From assembly GCF_030407765.1 (NCBI RefSeq), contig NZ_JASDCU010000008.1:1-64000 (forward strand): a stretch of 64,000 nucleotides of DNA, read 5' to 3'. Origin of the DNA: Microbacterium sp. APC 3901 (lineage in GTDB: Bacteria > Actinomycetota > Actinomycetes > Actinomycetales > Microbacteriaceae). The position numbers and the translations under genes were made by a program. Under the pieces are notes generated by a model. It was given only the letters and a program-made list of their open reading frames with translations. It did no database searches and had not been told where the DNA came from. This document shows positions 36,993 to 46,228 of this stretch, in pieces; position 1 is the stretch's first letter; each line of letters begins with the position of its first letter.

Positions 36993-38237
36993 TCAGGTGT
37001 ACCAAGTCGGCTCAGGCACCTCGTTGCGCAGCACGTAGTCGCCGACCTCCCGTTTCTTGTACGCGATCGGGTCGTGCAGGCTGTGCGTGCGCAGGTTGCG
37101 CCAGAAGATGTCGAGGCCGACCGAGTTGGCCGATGCTCGGGCACCGGTGAGCTCGTAGATCTTCGTGGCGACCTCCAGTCCGTCGTCGACGATGCGCAGC
37201 TTCCCCGCCGCGATGCGCACGGCGATCTCGCCACGACGGCGTGCAGTGAGGTCTTCGCGAGGGGCGTGCAGCACGCCGCTGATCTCGGAACCCACGGCAT
37301 CCAGCAGCGCTTCATCCGCCCACAGCTTCGAGGCCAGTTCGCCATAGCCCTCGAGCAGGTACCACTCGTCCGTCGCGTGCTGCTTGTCGTCGCCGCCGTA
37401 CGGCCACGGGCGGGTGGTCGATCGGGTGTAGGCGGATGCCGTCTCGAGTGCACCCTGTGCGATGCCGAGGTAGAAGTTGGCGAACACGAGCTGGATGGTC
37501 GGCACGTTCAGCGTGTTGTACGTCAGAGGCTGGAACACCCGGTCGACAAAGCCTGCTGCCGCTGTCCACGGGACGCGGACGTCACGGATTTCGACCGAGC
37601 CCGATTCGGTGAGACGCTGACCCAGGTTGTCCCAGTCGTTCCCGAAGACGATTCCCGCCTGCGCTGTGGGGACGATCGCGAAGATGTGTGTCTCAGTGCC
37701 TTCGAGGACGCCTTCGAGTACGGTCAGGTCCGAGATCTGACCACCGGTGGAGAAAGACTTCCGGCCGGAGAACACCAGCTCGTCGCCGTCTTCGCGGACC
37801 ACCAGATCGGAGTCGCGGGGGTTGACGGCGCCGCCGAAGACGAAGTCGTTCGCGGTGTACAGCTCCTCGACCGCGGCGATCTGCTCGTCGGTTCCGACGA
37901 GACGTGCCGCCCACGCCCAGAGGTAGTGGTAGCCGAGGACCTGCCCGATCGATCCGTCGCCGCGGGCCACCGCCCTGATCACCCGATACGCGGTGTCCCA
38001 GCTCTCGCCGGCACCGCCGTGGGCGCGAGGACCGAGCAGGGTGACGAGACCCGAGTCCTTGAGCAGCTGCACCTCGGCCCGAGGCGTCGCGTTCGCGCGG
38101 TCCCTCTCGACAGCATCCACCGCGAGGATGTCGGCCACCTCCTCGGCGCGGTCGATCCATTCGCGGCTCGTCCGAGGTCTCGGCGCGCCGAGCCAGCGAT
38201 CGCTGAGGCCTGTCGTCACTGCATCCGTGATTGTCAC
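36993..38237 (-). CDS. Acyl-CoA dehydrogenase-fold flavin monooxygenase (SfnB/DszC-like)
   Basis: A 414-residue acyl-CoA-dehydrogenase-fold protein. Members closest in layout (SfnB, DszC) are FMNH2-dependent oxygenases or desulfurisation enzymes for organosulfur compounds rather than true dehydrogenases. The N-terminal helical domain, the Asp-Gly-Ser-Ile-Gly-Gln-Val-Leu-Gly-Tyr-His segment and the C-terminal Thr-Gly-Ala-Arg-Ala-Ser (flavin-binding region) fit. The catalytic Glu of the fatty-acid enzymes is not obvious. The GTG at 38237 is chosen for GGAAGGG 7 nt upstream. It stands alone, with two GTTACCC repeats upstream, so control by a sulfur-status activator is possible but unproven. Confidence 0.78.
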   Translation of the reverse strand: MTITDAVTTGLSDRWLGAPRPRTSREWIDRAEEVADILAVDAVERDRANATPRAEVQLLKDSGLVTLLGPRAHGGAGESWDTAYRVIRAVARGDGSIGQVLGYHYLWAWAARLVGTDEQIAAVEELYTANDFVFGGAVNPRDSDLVVREDGDELVFSGRKSFSTGGQISDLTVLEGVLEGTETHIFAIVPTAQAGIVFGNDWDNLGQRLTESGSVEIRDVRVPWTAAAGFVDRVFQPLTYNTLNVPTIQLVFANFYLGIAQGALETASAYTRSTTRPWPYGGDDKQHATDEWYLLEGYGELASKLWADEALLDAVGSEISGVLHAPREDLTARRRGEIAVRIAAGKLRIVDDGLEVATKIYELTGARASANSVGLDIFWRNLRTHSLHDPIAYKKREVGDYVLRNEVPEPTWYT

Positions 38238-38302
38238 GTTGTCACCCTTCCGGTTGGTCGATGCGGGCAACGATAGGAGCGCGATCGGCCCGAATGCGGG
38301 TT

Positions 38303-38335
38303 GTTACCCAGGGTGAGTGACTGTTACCCGCGGTG
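38303..38335. promoter_or_regulatory. Two direct repeats upstream of the SfnB-like gene
   Basis: GTTACCC-N3-GGTGA occurs at 38303 and again at 38323, exactly 20 nt apart (two helical turns), between the SfnB-like gene and gltX. The position, ~65-95 nt upstream of the flavoprotein GTG and behind a possible -10 (TATCGT on the minus strand), fits an activator tandem site. Confidence 0.5.
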
Positions 38336-38412
38336 ACCCCTCCTCACCGGCCTGCTGTCGCGAGCGGATCGGCGAGGTCGAGATGCGGCCCGGCAACTAG
38401 AATCGAGGGGAT

Positions 38413-39918
38413 ATGGCTACTCCTCACCCCCTCACCACGACCGCCAGCGGAGCCGACGTACGCGTCCGCTTCTGCCCCTCGCCGACCGGACTGCCGCACG
38501 TCGGCATGGTCCGCACAGCGCTCTTCAACTGGGCGTTCGCGCGCCACAACGGCGGGAAGATGGTGTTCCGCATCGAGGACACCGACGCCGCCCGAGACAG
38601 CGAGGAGAGCTTCCGCCAGCTCGTCGACGCGCTGACCTGGCTCAAGATCGACTGGGATGAGGGGGTCGAGGTCGGTGGTCCCCACGCTCCCTACCGTCAG
38701 TCCGAGCGCCACGACATCTATCGCGGTGTGATCGACAAGCTCCTCGCATCGGGTGCCCTGTATGAGAGCTTCTCGACGGCGGAGGAGATCGACGCTCGCA
38801 ACGAGGCAGCCGGGCGGGCGAAGCAGCTCGGATACGACAATCACGATCGTGACCTCACGACCGAGCAGAAGGATGCCTTTCGTGCCGAAGGGCGGCAGCC
38901 TGCGCTCCGTCTGCGCGTGCCGGACGAGGACCTCACCTACGTCGACCTGATCCGCGGCGAGGTGACCTTCCCCGCAGGTTCGTTCCCCGATTTCGTGGTG
39001 GTGCGTCCGAACGGCATCCCGCTGTACACCTTCGTGAACCCGGTCGACGACGCGCTGATGGGCATCACGCACGTCCTGCGCGGTGAAGACCTGATGCCGT
39101 CGACGGCTCGTCAGCTCGCTCTCTACGCCGCGCTGATCGAGGCAGACGTCACCACGTTCGTGCCCCGCTTCGCGCACATGCCCCTGGTGCTCGGCGAGAC
39201 CGGCAACAAGAAGCTCTCCAAGCGCGATCCGCAGGCAGATCTGTTCCTGCATCGGGATCGCGGCTTCATCCACGAAGGGCTGCTGAACTACCTCGCGCTC
39301 CTCGGCTGGTCGATCGGCCACGACCGCGACGTGTTCAGCCTCGACGAGTTCATCGAGGCGTTCGACATCGTCGACGTGAATCCGAACCCGGCACGCTTCG
39401 ATCAGAAGAAGGCCGAGTCGATCAACGGCGACCACATCCGCACGCTCGACGAGAAGGACTTCGCCGAGAGGACGATCCCGTACCTCGCTGCTGCCGGCCT
39501 CTTCGATGAGCCGACGCACGAGCAGCTCGTGCTCGCCTTCCGTGTCGCGCCGCTCGTACAGGAGCGCGTGCAGCTGCTCGGCGACGTGCCTGGCATGGTC
39601 GGGTTCCTCTTCACCGACGACGTCTCGTACGACGCCGACGCGCTCAAGGGGTTGCCCGCGAACGCCGCTGAGGTCCTCGACGCCTGCGTCGTCGCCCTCG
39701 AGCCGGTGAGTGAGTTCACGCCGGAGAAGATCCAGGAGGCTCTCGCGGAGGCGCTCGTCGAGAAGCTCGAGCTCAAGCCGCGTGTCGCCTACGGTCCTCC
39801 TCGCGTCGCGATCACCGGTCGGCGGATCTCGCCGCCGCTCTTCGAGTCCATGGAGCTCCTGGGCAAGGACGAGTCGCTGCGGCGGCTGCGGTCGCTGTCG
39901 GAGTTCCTCGCGAACTGA
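38413..39918 (+). CDS. gltX: Glutamyl-tRNA synthetase
   Basis: A 501-residue class I synthetase. The HIGH-like motif is Pro-His-Val-Gly-Met (in Pro-Thr-Gly-Leu-Pro-His-Val-Gly) and the KMSKS-like motif is Lys-Leu-Ser-Lys-Arg. A TAGAAT -10 box (38398-38403) ends 9 nt before the ATG, so the leader is very short. tRNA-Gln follows 170 nt downstream; in organisms without GlnRS this enzyme also charges tRNA-Gln with Glu for later amidation. Confidence 0.96.
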   Translation: MATPHPLTTTASGADVRVRFCPSPTGLPHVGMVRTALFNWAFARHNGGKMVFRIEDTDAARDSEESFRQLVDALTWLKIDWDEGVEVGGPHAPYRQSERHDIYRGVIDKLLASGALYESFSTAEEIDARNEAAGRAKQLGYDNHDRDLTTEQKDAFRAEGRQPALRLRVPDEDLTYVDLIRGEVTFPAGSFPDFVVVRPNGIPLYTFVNPVDDALMGITHVLRGEDLMPSTARQLALYAALIEADVTTFVPRFAHMPLVLGETGNKKLSKRDPQADLFLHRDRGFIHEGLLNYLALLGWSIGHDRDVFSLDEFIEAFDIVDVNPNPARFDQKKAESINGDHIRTLDEKDFAERTIPYLAAAGLFDEPTHEQLVLAFRVAPLVQERVQLLGDVPGMVGFLFTDDVSYDADALKGLPANAAEVLDACVVALEPVSEFTPEKIQEALAEALVEKLELKPRVAYGPPRVAITGRRISPPLFESMELLGKDESLRRLRSLSEFLAN

Positions 39919-40086
39919 CGCGACAGGCGGGCGGCGAGCAGCGCTTCGGCGCTCTCCTGCCCGTCGCCGTGGTCGTGCAGACGCAGCGATCAGTGGGCGA
40001 CGCGCCCGGACCGACCGAGGCGTTTTGGCATTAGGGCCGCGGCTCGGGTAGGCTTGACTCTCGGTGCGAGGCTCCGGTTTCGCCCT

Positions 40087-40158
40087 TGGGGTATGGTGTA
40101 ATTGGCAACACGGCGGTTTCTGGTTCCGTTGTTCTTGGTTCGAGTCCAGGTACCCCAG
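40087..40158 (+). tRNA. tRNA-Gln (anticodon CTG)
   Basis: A 72-nt cloverleaf: acceptor TGGGGTA/TACCCCA, D stem GTGT/ACAC, anticodon loop TTCTGGT (CTG), T arm CTTGG-TTCGAGT-CCAGG, discriminator G. The U31-U39 pair closing the anticodon stem is weak. It sits just downstream of gltX. Confidence 0.93.
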
Positions 40159-40166
40159 CAAGACGA

Positions 40167-40190
40167 AAACCCCCGCTCAGGCGGGGGTTT
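40167..40190 (+). terminator. Terminator after tRNA-Gln (bidirectional)
   Basis: AAACCCCCGC-TCAG-GCGGGGGTTT, a 10-bp perfect stem with TTT at its end. It also faces the convergent membrane-protein gene ending at 40210. Confidence 0.85.
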
Positions 40191-40209
40191 CGTCGTTCCT
40201 GGAAGGTGT

Positions 40210-41052
40210 CTACTCGCACTCGCCGATGAAGTCGAGGTAGCACACCGCCTCGTGGGTGACAGCGGGCTCGTAGTCATCGTTCGAGACCTGGCGGGTGTCG
40301 ATCTCGGGGGTCTGATGAAGGCTCCCATAGGTACCGAGCGTTGCGACGAAGTAGCCGTCACCGTCCAGTGCCTTCATCTCGTCGATCGCGGTGCTGTACT
40401 CCGCGCACAGGAGGGTCGCGGTCTCGGTGAGCTCGACATCGACGCAGGCGGCCGTGTAGGTCGCGACCATCAGGTTCGTGCAGTCGGTCCAGTCCTGGTT
40501 CACCGTGCACGGGTTCACGTCATCCATCGTGACGTCGACGCGACCGGTCTCGTATTCCTCGCTGCGGAAGGTCTCGGGCTGCTCAGGCACATCGGTCTTG
40601 GTCCAATGGCGTGCTGTGGCGAAGGCGAAGATCACGACGATCGCCGTGATCAGCAGCAGGGCGCCGAGGATCGACAGGGTCACCCACAGCCCCACCCGCT
40701 TCTTCGTGCCGGGTCGGCCCTCGGGCGCGGGCTCGTACCCCGGATAGACGGGAGAGCCGACGGGGCCGCCGTACTGCGCAGGATAGCCGGGACCCGCCGC
40801 GTAAGCGGGCGGCGGCGCGTCGAACCCGGGTGGCGCCGCGTCGAAGACCGGCGGCGGTGCATCGAAGGCCGGACCTGCGGGTGGCGGGGGAGTCGCCGGC
40901 TGCGTCGAGAGCCAGTACGCGTACCAGCTCTGAGCGGATGCCGGATCGTCGGCCACCTGCTGTGCTTCGAGGTCGGTGAGCTGCACTCCCAGCCCCGCCC
41001 GCAGATCTGCACTGATCAGGGACGAGCGGAACTCCTCGAATGACATGGCCAT
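40210..41052 (-). CDS. Single-pass membrane protein with Pro-rich cytoplasmic segment
   Basis: A 280-residue protein in three parts: a ~50-residue soluble helix-rich start, a Pro/Ala/Gly/Tyr-rich low-complexity segment (about residues 52-115), and one transmembrane helix (about 123-145) followed by an ~135-residue extracellular domain with several cysteines (Asn-Pro-Cys-Thr, Asp-Cys-Thr, Ala-Ala-Cys, Leu-Leu-Cys, Val-Cys-Tyr, Glu-Cys-Glu). Pro-rich plus TM proteins of this type are common in actinobacteria, often as DUF4190-like. The function is unknown. An ATG at 41046 is an alternative start. Confidence 0.75.
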   Translation of the reverse strand: MAMSFEEFRSSLISADLRAGLGVQLTDLEAQQVADDPASAQSWYAYWLSTQPATPPPPAGPAFDAPPPVFDAAPPGFDAPPPAYAAGPGYPAQYGGPVGSPVYPGYEPAPEGRPGTKKRVGLWVTLSILGALLLITAIVVIFAFATARHWTKTDVPEQPETFRSEEYETGRVDVTMDDVNPCTVNQDWTDCTNLMVATYTAACVDVELTETATLLCAEYSTAIDEMKALDGDGYFVATLGTYGSLHQTPEIDTRQVSNDDYEPAVTHEAVCYLDFIGECE

Positions 41053-41258
41053 AGTCAAGAGGATGACAGACGTCGGTGTGTCCGACAATCCGATCCACGG
41101 GCAGCGGTCGTACCCACCCTGCCGCCGCCGGAAGGAGCCGGCGTCGCCTAGCAGGTCGCCCGTGTGTCGCGCCATGCCCTTCAGTCCTCGCTTCTCGTCG
41201 GCCATGGTGATCGAGAAGCACCACCCATGCCCGCCGCGGCGTGACCGAGAGGACGAAG

Positions 41259-42218
41259 ATGGCACTCACGAGAGTCGTTCCCGGCGAGACGCCCGGAATC
41301 CGACGCGTACGATCCGGGTCCGGATTCAGATATGTGGACGCCGGCAACACCCCGGTCGCCGAGGCCGACCGGGAGCGCATCCGCGACCTCGCGATACCCC
41401 CGGCGTGGAAGGACGTGTGGATCGCCGCAGATCCGCTCGCGCACATCCAGGCGGTCGGCACCGACGACGCGGGACGACGCCAGTACCTCTACCACCCGCT
41501 CTGGCGCACTGGGAGGGACCAGCGCAAGTTCGCTCGAGCGCTCAAGCTCGCCGCCGCGCTGCCTGCGGCCAGGGCCAAGGTCACGCGCGCCATCGGGCAA
41601 CCGGGTCTGACCCGAGAGCGGGCGCTCGCGGTCTCCTTCCGCCTGCTCGACGACGCCGCTCTGCGCATCGGCTCCGAGCGCTACCTCGTGAAGCACGGCA
41701 GTCGGGGGCTGAGCACACTCCGGCGACGTGACGTGCGCATCGACGGCAGCGACGTGGCACTGAGCTTCCCCGCGAAGAGCAAGCAGCTCGCCGCGATCGA
41801 GATCACCGACGCCGCCCTCGCCGAGGCACTGTCGGAGTTCGCCGTCGGCTCGCCCCGGGCACCGCTGCTCGCGTACCGCAGAGGCCGTCGCCGGGTGCGC
41901 CTCACGTCGGGCGAGGTCAACGACTATCTTCGGCAGGTCGCCGGGGCATCGTTCACCGCGAAGGACTTCCGCACGCTGCACGGCACGATCCTCGCGGCTG
42001 ATGCTCTCGCGCGGATCGGCCGACTCGAGACGAAGAACGAGCGGCGGCGTGCCGAGCGCCTCGCCGTGCAGGCCACGGCGTCAGCGCTCGGCAACACCCT
42101 CGCGGTGGCCAGAGGGAGCTACATCGATCCGCGGGTGTTCCGTCTCTACGCGCGCGGTCGCACGCTCGATCTCACGGTGTCGCCCGAGACGGCGATCCGC
42201 AAGCTCCTCGGGCGCTGA
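41259..42218 (+). CDS. DNA topoisomerase IB
   Basis: A 319-residue bacterial type IB topoisomerase, which relaxes supercoils through a 3'-phosphotyrosine. The catalytic Tyr288 is in Ser-Tyr-Ile-Asp-Pro-Arg-Val-Phe near the C-terminus, and the rest of the active site is in Arg-Leu-Leu-Asp-Asp-Ala-Ala-Leu-Arg-Ile-Gly, Lys-His-Gly and Phe-Arg-Thr-Leu-His-Gly. The length is normal for bacterial (poxvirus-like) enzymes. The ATG at 41259 is preceded by GAGGACGAAG. No operon partner; convergent with the dehydrogenase gene. Confidence 0.93.
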   Translation: MALTRVVPGETPGIRRVRSGSGFRYVDAGNTPVAEADRERIRDLAIPPAWKDVWIAADPLAHIQAVGTDDAGRRQYLYHPLWRTGRDQRKFARALKLAAALPAARAKVTRAIGQPGLTRERALAVSFRLLDDAALRIGSERYLVKHGSRGLSTLRRRDVRIDGSDVALSFPAKSKQLAAIEITDAALAEALSEFAVGSPRAPLLAYRRGRRRVRLTSGEVNDYLRQVAGASFTAKDFRTLHGTILAADALARIGRLETKNERRRAERLAVQATASALGNTLAVARGSYIDPRVFRLYARGRTLDLTVSPETAIRKLLGR

Positions 42219-42225
42219 GAGCGAT

Positions 42226-43083
42226 TCAGCTCTCTCGGGGGTAGGTGTAGAAGCCCTCGCCCGTCGCCACGCCCAGCTTGCCCTTGTCGATGTACTGCTC
42301 TTTGAGCAGCTCGGCGAAGCGCTGCTGCTTCTCGCCTCCCATGCGGGAGATGTTGTACGCGGTGGTGAGCCCGACGATGTCGTAGATCTCGAAAGGCCCG
42401 GCCGGGGAGCCCGTGCCGATCCTCCACGTCGCATCGATCGCCTCGGGTTCGGCGATCCCATCGACGAGCAGGTCGGCTCCGGCCTGCAGGAAGGGCACGA
42501 GCAGCGAGTTCAGCAGATACCCGGCCTTCTCCTTCTTGATCTGGATCGGGACCATGCCGATCTTCGTCGCGAACTCGACGACCTCGCGGTAGACGGCCGG
42601 GTCGGTGGCAGGCGTTCCCATGACCTCCGCGGTGTTGTGCGACCAGATCTCGTTCGCGAAGTGCAGAGCGAGGAAGCGGTCGGGGCGTCCGGTCGATTCG
42701 GCGAGTGCGCTGGGGAGCAGGGTCGAGGAGTTCGTCGCGAAGATCGTCGTCGCGGGTGCGGCGGTGGCGAGGGTGCGGTAGATGCCCTGCTTGAGCTCGA
42801 GGTTCTCCGGCACGGCCTCGATGATGAGGTCGGCAGAGGCTGCGGCCTCTGCGAGGTCGGATGTGAGGCGGATGCGGCCGATCGCGGCCTGTGCACCCCC
42901 GTCTGCGGCGTTCTCGACGCCGTCGGCGACGTAGCGCGCGACAAGGGTCTCGAATCGCTCGGCCGCGCGGTCGAGCGCAGGCTGATCGATGTCGTAGGCG
43001 ACGACGTCGAAACCGTGGAAGGCGGTCTGGAACGCGATCTGCGATCCGAGAACGCCGGTGCCGAGAACAGTGATGTTCTTCAT
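42226..43083 (-). CDS. 3-hydroxyacyl-CoA (3-hydroxybutyryl-CoA) dehydrogenase
   Basis: A 285-residue NAD-dependent dehydrogenase. The Rossmann motif is Val-Leu-Gly-Thr-Gly-Val-Leu-Gly-Ser-Gln-Ile-Ala; the catalytic His lies in Ala-Leu-His-Phe-Ala-Asn (family His-Phe-x-Asn), and Glu-Lys-Ala-Gly-Tyr-Leu-Leu-Asn-Ser marks the C-terminal domain entry. It oxidises short 3-hydroxyacyl-CoA (or, in related enzymes, other 3-hydroxy acids). GGAAGAAGAG lies in front of the ATG. It is 35 nt behind a MarR gene in the same direction, so the MarR protein probably represses both. Confidence 0.88.
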   Translation of the reverse strand: MKNITVLGTGVLGSQIAFQTAFHGFDVVAYDIDQPALDRAAERFETLVARYVADGVENAADGGAQAAIGRIRLTSDLAEAAASADLIIEAVPENLELKQGIYRTLATAAPATTIFATNSSTLLPSALAESTGRPDRFLALHFANEIWSHNTAEVMGTPATDPAVYREVVEFATKIGMVPIQIKKEKAGYLLNSLLVPFLQAGADLLVDGIAEPEAIDATWRIGTGSPAGPFEIYDIVGLTTAYNISRMGGEKQQRFAELLKEQYIDKGKLGVATGEGFYTYPRES

Positions 43084-43118
43084 TTCTCTTCTTCCTCTGA
43101 TGGCCTTGTGGGCCGTGG

Positions 43119-43565
43119 TCAAGCCGGGTCGTCGCCTCTGTCGAAGCGCTGGAGGTCATGCGCGAAGCGCTCCACCTCGGCGTCCGTCCACTGCGCGAGA
43201 TGCGCGTCGATCACGCCCTGCAGCGAGCGCATCGTGTTGCGGAAGGCCTCTTCGCCCTCGGCGGTCAGCTCGAGCGGACGGCCGCGGCCGGAGCTCGACG
43301 GGGTCTCCTGCACGAGTCCGAGAGACATGAGCGCGGCGAGCTGACGCGACACGGTCGATCGGTTGAGGCGGAACATTCGGGCGATGTCCGTCGAGCGGAT
43401 CCCCGGCTCGTCGGCGATCGCCATCACGATGGACTGATCGGTCATCGACAGCGTCGGTTCTCCCGCTCGGGCGTCGACCAGACCGCGGCGCGTGATGGCG
43501 ACGAGCGACTTCAGCACGGCGGCGCTGTCGGTGCGACGCCCGCGTGAGTCCCCTTGATGTTGCAT
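43119..43565 (-). CDS. MarR-family transcriptional regulator
   Basis: A 148-residue MarR regulator. The recognition region Arg-Ser-Thr-Asp-Ile-Ala-Arg-Met-Phe-Arg-Leu-Asn-Arg-Ser-Thr-Val-Ser-Arg-Gln is clear, and the wing ends in Gly-Arg-Gly-Arg-Pro-Leu-Glu-Leu-Thr. The ATG at 43565 lies inside a perfect 15-bp palindrome and 6 nt after a TAGAGT -10 box, so the message is leaderless and autoregulated. It heads an operon with the 3-hydroxyacyl-CoA dehydrogenase and is divergent from pepN. Confidence 0.9.
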   Translation of the reverse strand: MQHQGDSRGRRTDSAAVLKSLVAITRRGLVDARAGEPTLSMTDQSIVMAIADEPGIRSTDIARMFRLNRSTVSRQLAALMSLGLVQETPSSSGRGRPLELTAEGEEAFRNTMRSLQGVIDAHLAQWTDAEVERFAHDLQRFDRGDDPA

Positions 43566-43601
43566 GATGCAACTCTACCCCGATGTGTTGCACGATGCAA
43601 C
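43559..43601 (-). promoter_or_regulatory. Leaderless marR promoter with two palindromic operators
   Basis: Operator 1 is GTTGCAT-G-ATGCAAC (43559-43573), operator 2 is GTTGCA-CGA-TGCAAC (43587-43601), centres 28 nt apart. On the minus strand the -35 TTGCAT (43595-43600) lies in operator 2, a 17-nt spacer follows, the -10 TAGAGT is 43572-43577, and the start point coincides with the MarR ATG in operator 1. Confidence 0.8.
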
Positions 43602-43647
43602 GTAGCGTGCGCGCTCGTCCGCAGGCCTCAGATGGAAGGATGGAGCC

Positions 43648-46131
43648 ATGGACACAGCCAACCTCTCGCGAGAGGAGACCGCCGCGCGATCCGCCGCCGT
43701 CTCCGTGCGCAGCATCCGCGTCGAACTCGACCTCACGGGTGCACCCGAGCGGGCGCGCAGCGGGTTCTCCACGATCACGACACTGGATTTCACCTCGACC
43801 GCGACGTCGACCTGGCTCGACTTCATCGGCGAGAGCGTCGAGAGGGTGGTCGTGAACGGCGTCGAGCGGGATGTGCGCTACGACGGTGCGCGCATCGAGC
43901 TGCACGACCTCCTCGACACGAACGTGGTGCGCGTCGAGGCGATCGGAAGCTACAGCCGATCCGGCGAGGGGCTGCACCGGTTCCACGACCCCGCCGACGA
44001 CCGGACCTATCTCTACACGCAGTACGAACCGGCCGACTCGCGACGCGTTATGGCCTGCTTCGAGCAGCCCGACATCAAGGCGCCGTACACCTTCGTCGTC
44101 GATGCTCCTGCGGGCTGGGAGGTGCTCTCGAACCAGGTCCCGGCGAGCGTCGACGCCGGAGTCGGGGTGCAGCGCGTGGAGTTCGCTCCGACGCTCCCGA
44201 TCTCGAGCTACATCACCTCCGTCGCGGCGGGGCCGTACGCCCGAGTCGAGGGAGAGTGGGAGCGCGGGGATCAGCGCATCGCTCTGGGGCTGTTCGTGCG
44301 GCAGTCGCTCTCGCAGTACCTGGAATCCGAGGAGATCCTCGAGATCACGCGCCAGGGGCTCGACTTCTTCACCGATGCCTTCGCCTACTCCTATCCCTGG
44401 GGCAAGTACGACCAGATCTTCGTGCCTGAGTACAACCTCGGTGCGATGGAGAACCCGGGACTCGTGACGTTCACCGAGTCCTATCTCTCGCGAGGCGCAG
44501 CCACCGACGCCCAGCGCGCTGCACGCGCGAACACGATCCTGCACGAGATGGCGCACATGTGGTTCGGCGACCTCGTGACGATGAAGTGGTGGGACGACCT
44601 GTGGCTCAAGGAGTCCTTCGCCGACTACATGGGTTCGCACGCCTCAGCGGTGGCGACGCGCTTCCATGACGCCTGGGTCAAGTTCGCCGCCAACCGCAAG
44701 GCGTGGGCGTACCAGCAGGACCAGCTGCCGACGACGCACCCGATCGTCGCCGACATCACCGACCTCGAGGCGGCGAAGCTGAACTTCGACGGCATCACCT
44801 ATGCCAAGGGTGCCGCGGTGCTGAAGCAGCTCGTGGCCTTCGTCGGCGACGACGCGTTCTTCGAAGGCGCCCGCAGGTACTTCGCGGCGAATGCCTTCGG
44901 CAACACGACCCTCGACGACTTCCTCGTGCAGCTGAGCGCAGTCTCCGGCCGCGACATGACCGAGTGGTCGCAGGCCTGGCTGCGGACGACAGGCGTCTCC
45001 ACGCTCCGCCTCGAGCGGGAGAGCGGCGGCAGCGCCGCACTCGTGCAGAGCGATCCTCGCCCGCATCGCCTGCGCATCGGTCTCTACGATCGTGTCGATG
45101 GGCGGGTGATCCGCCGCGACCAGCTCGCGCTGGACATCCACGAGGAGCGGACACCCGTCGATGTCCCGGTCGCAGATCTCGTGCTTCTCAACGATGATGA
45201 CCTCACCTATGCCAAGGTGCGGCTCGACGACGCATCGCTGGCGACGGTGCAGGAATCGCTGTCCTCCATCGAGGACCCCCTGGCGAGGGCCGTCGTCTGG
45301 TCGTCGCTCTGGAACGCCACGCGTGACGGCGAGCTGACGGTGGCGCGGTACACCTCGATCGTGCGCGCGCACGCCCCGCACGAGTCGAACATCGGTCTTC
45401 TCGCCGGAATCCTCGCGAACACCCTCTTCGCGATCCGGAACTACGTGAGCGACCACGAGCGACAGGGGGAGCAGCGGGCGTGGGGCGAGGCGACGTGGGC
45501 TGCGCTGCAGTCATCCGAAGCAGGCAGCGATGCGCAGCTCTCGTGGGCACGCGCTCTCGCGTCGGCATCGGCGTTCGACGACGTGCGCGCAGCCGAGGTC
45601 GACGCGCTGCTGCACGGCGATGCCCCGGAAGGTCTCACGATCGACCCGGATCTTCGGTGGCAGCTGCTCACGTCCCTCGTCACGACAGGACACGCGGGCA
45701 CCGATGACGTCGCGGTCCAGCTGGAGTCGGACGACACCGGAAGCGGTCGCACCGCTGCTCGCAGGGCACTCGCATCACAACCCGATCCCACGGTGCGTGC
45801 TGCAGCCTGGGACGCAGCGTGGAACGATGAAACGCTCAGCAACGACCATCTGGATGCCGTGATCACGGGCTTCCGCGCTGGCGGGCGCCGCGATCTGATC
45901 GCGGGGTTCGACGCCGAGTACTTCGAGAGGATCCGCGACGCCTGGGGCGCCCGGAGCATCGAACTGGCTCAGCGCCTGGTCGTGGGGCTGTTCCCCGCGA
46001 CACCTGCGCTCGACCTCGTGGATGCCTGGCTCGCCGACAACAGCGCGGCACCCGCGGCGCTGCGCCGGATCGTCGTCGAGCAGCGTGATCACCTGGCTCG
46101 AGCGCTGCGCGTTCGAGCTGCGCAGGGCTAG
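43648..46131 (+). CDS. pepN: Aminopeptidase N (M1 family)
   Basis: An 827-residue cytosolic zinc aminopeptidase. The N-terminal exopeptidase motif Gly-Ala-Met-Glu-Asn is at residues 265-269, the zinc motif His-Glu-x-x-His at 299-303 with the third ligand Glu322, and the C-terminal half is the long helical ERAP1-like domain. It trims N-terminal residues from peptides. It shares an intergenic region with the MarR operators (which end 47 nt before its start), so MarR could also influence pepN. Confidence 0.95.
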   Translation: MDTANLSREETAARSAAVSVRSIRVELDLTGAPERARSGFSTITTLDFTSTATSTWLDFIGESVERVVVNGVERDVRYDGARIELHDLLDTNVVRVEAIGSYSRSGEGLHRFHDPADDRTYLYTQYEPADSRRVMACFEQPDIKAPYTFVVDAPAGWEVLSNQVPASVDAGVGVQRVEFAPTLPISSYITSVAAGPYARVEGEWERGDQRIALGLFVRQSLSQYLESEEILEITRQGLDFFTDAFAYSYPWGKYDQIFVPEYNLGAMENPGLVTFTESYLSRGAATDAQRAARANTILHEMAHMWFGDLVTMKWWDDLWLKESFADYMGSHASAVATRFHDAWVKFAANRKAWAYQQDQLPTTHPIVADITDLEAAKLNFDGITYAKGAAVLKQLVAFVGDDAFFEGARRYFAANAFGNTTLDDFLVQLSAVSGRDMTEWSQAWLRTTGVSTLRLERESGGSAALVQSDPRPHRLRIGLYDRVDGRVIRRDQLALDIHEERTPVDVPVADLVLLNDDDLTYAKVRLDDASLATVQESLSSIEDPLARAVVWSSLWNATRDGELTVARYTSIVRAHAPHESNIGLLAGILANTLFAIRNYVSDHERQGEQRAWGEATWAALQSSEAGSDAQLSWARALASASAFDDVRAAEVDALLHGDAPEGLTIDPDLRWQLLTSLVTTGHAGTDDVAVQLESDDTGSGRTAARRALASQPDPTVRAAAWDAAWNDETLSNDHLDAVITGFRAGGRRDLIAGFDAEYFERIRDAWGARSIELAQRLVVGLFPATPALDLVDAWLADNSAAPAALRRIVVEQRDHLARALRVRAAQG

Positions 46132-46228
46132 CTCTACTTCGTCCTGGAACGCTGCGGCTGCCTCTTCTTGCGGCTGTGTTGAGCGCTTAGCCTGTGAGGC
46201 AGGACACTGCTTGAGCGAGGGGACAGAG

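Noticed and set aside
46132..46228. Insertion-sequence or integrase trace before the SMI1 gene
   Set aside because: No inverted repeats, target duplication or transposase fragment could be found; only codon use hints at transfer.
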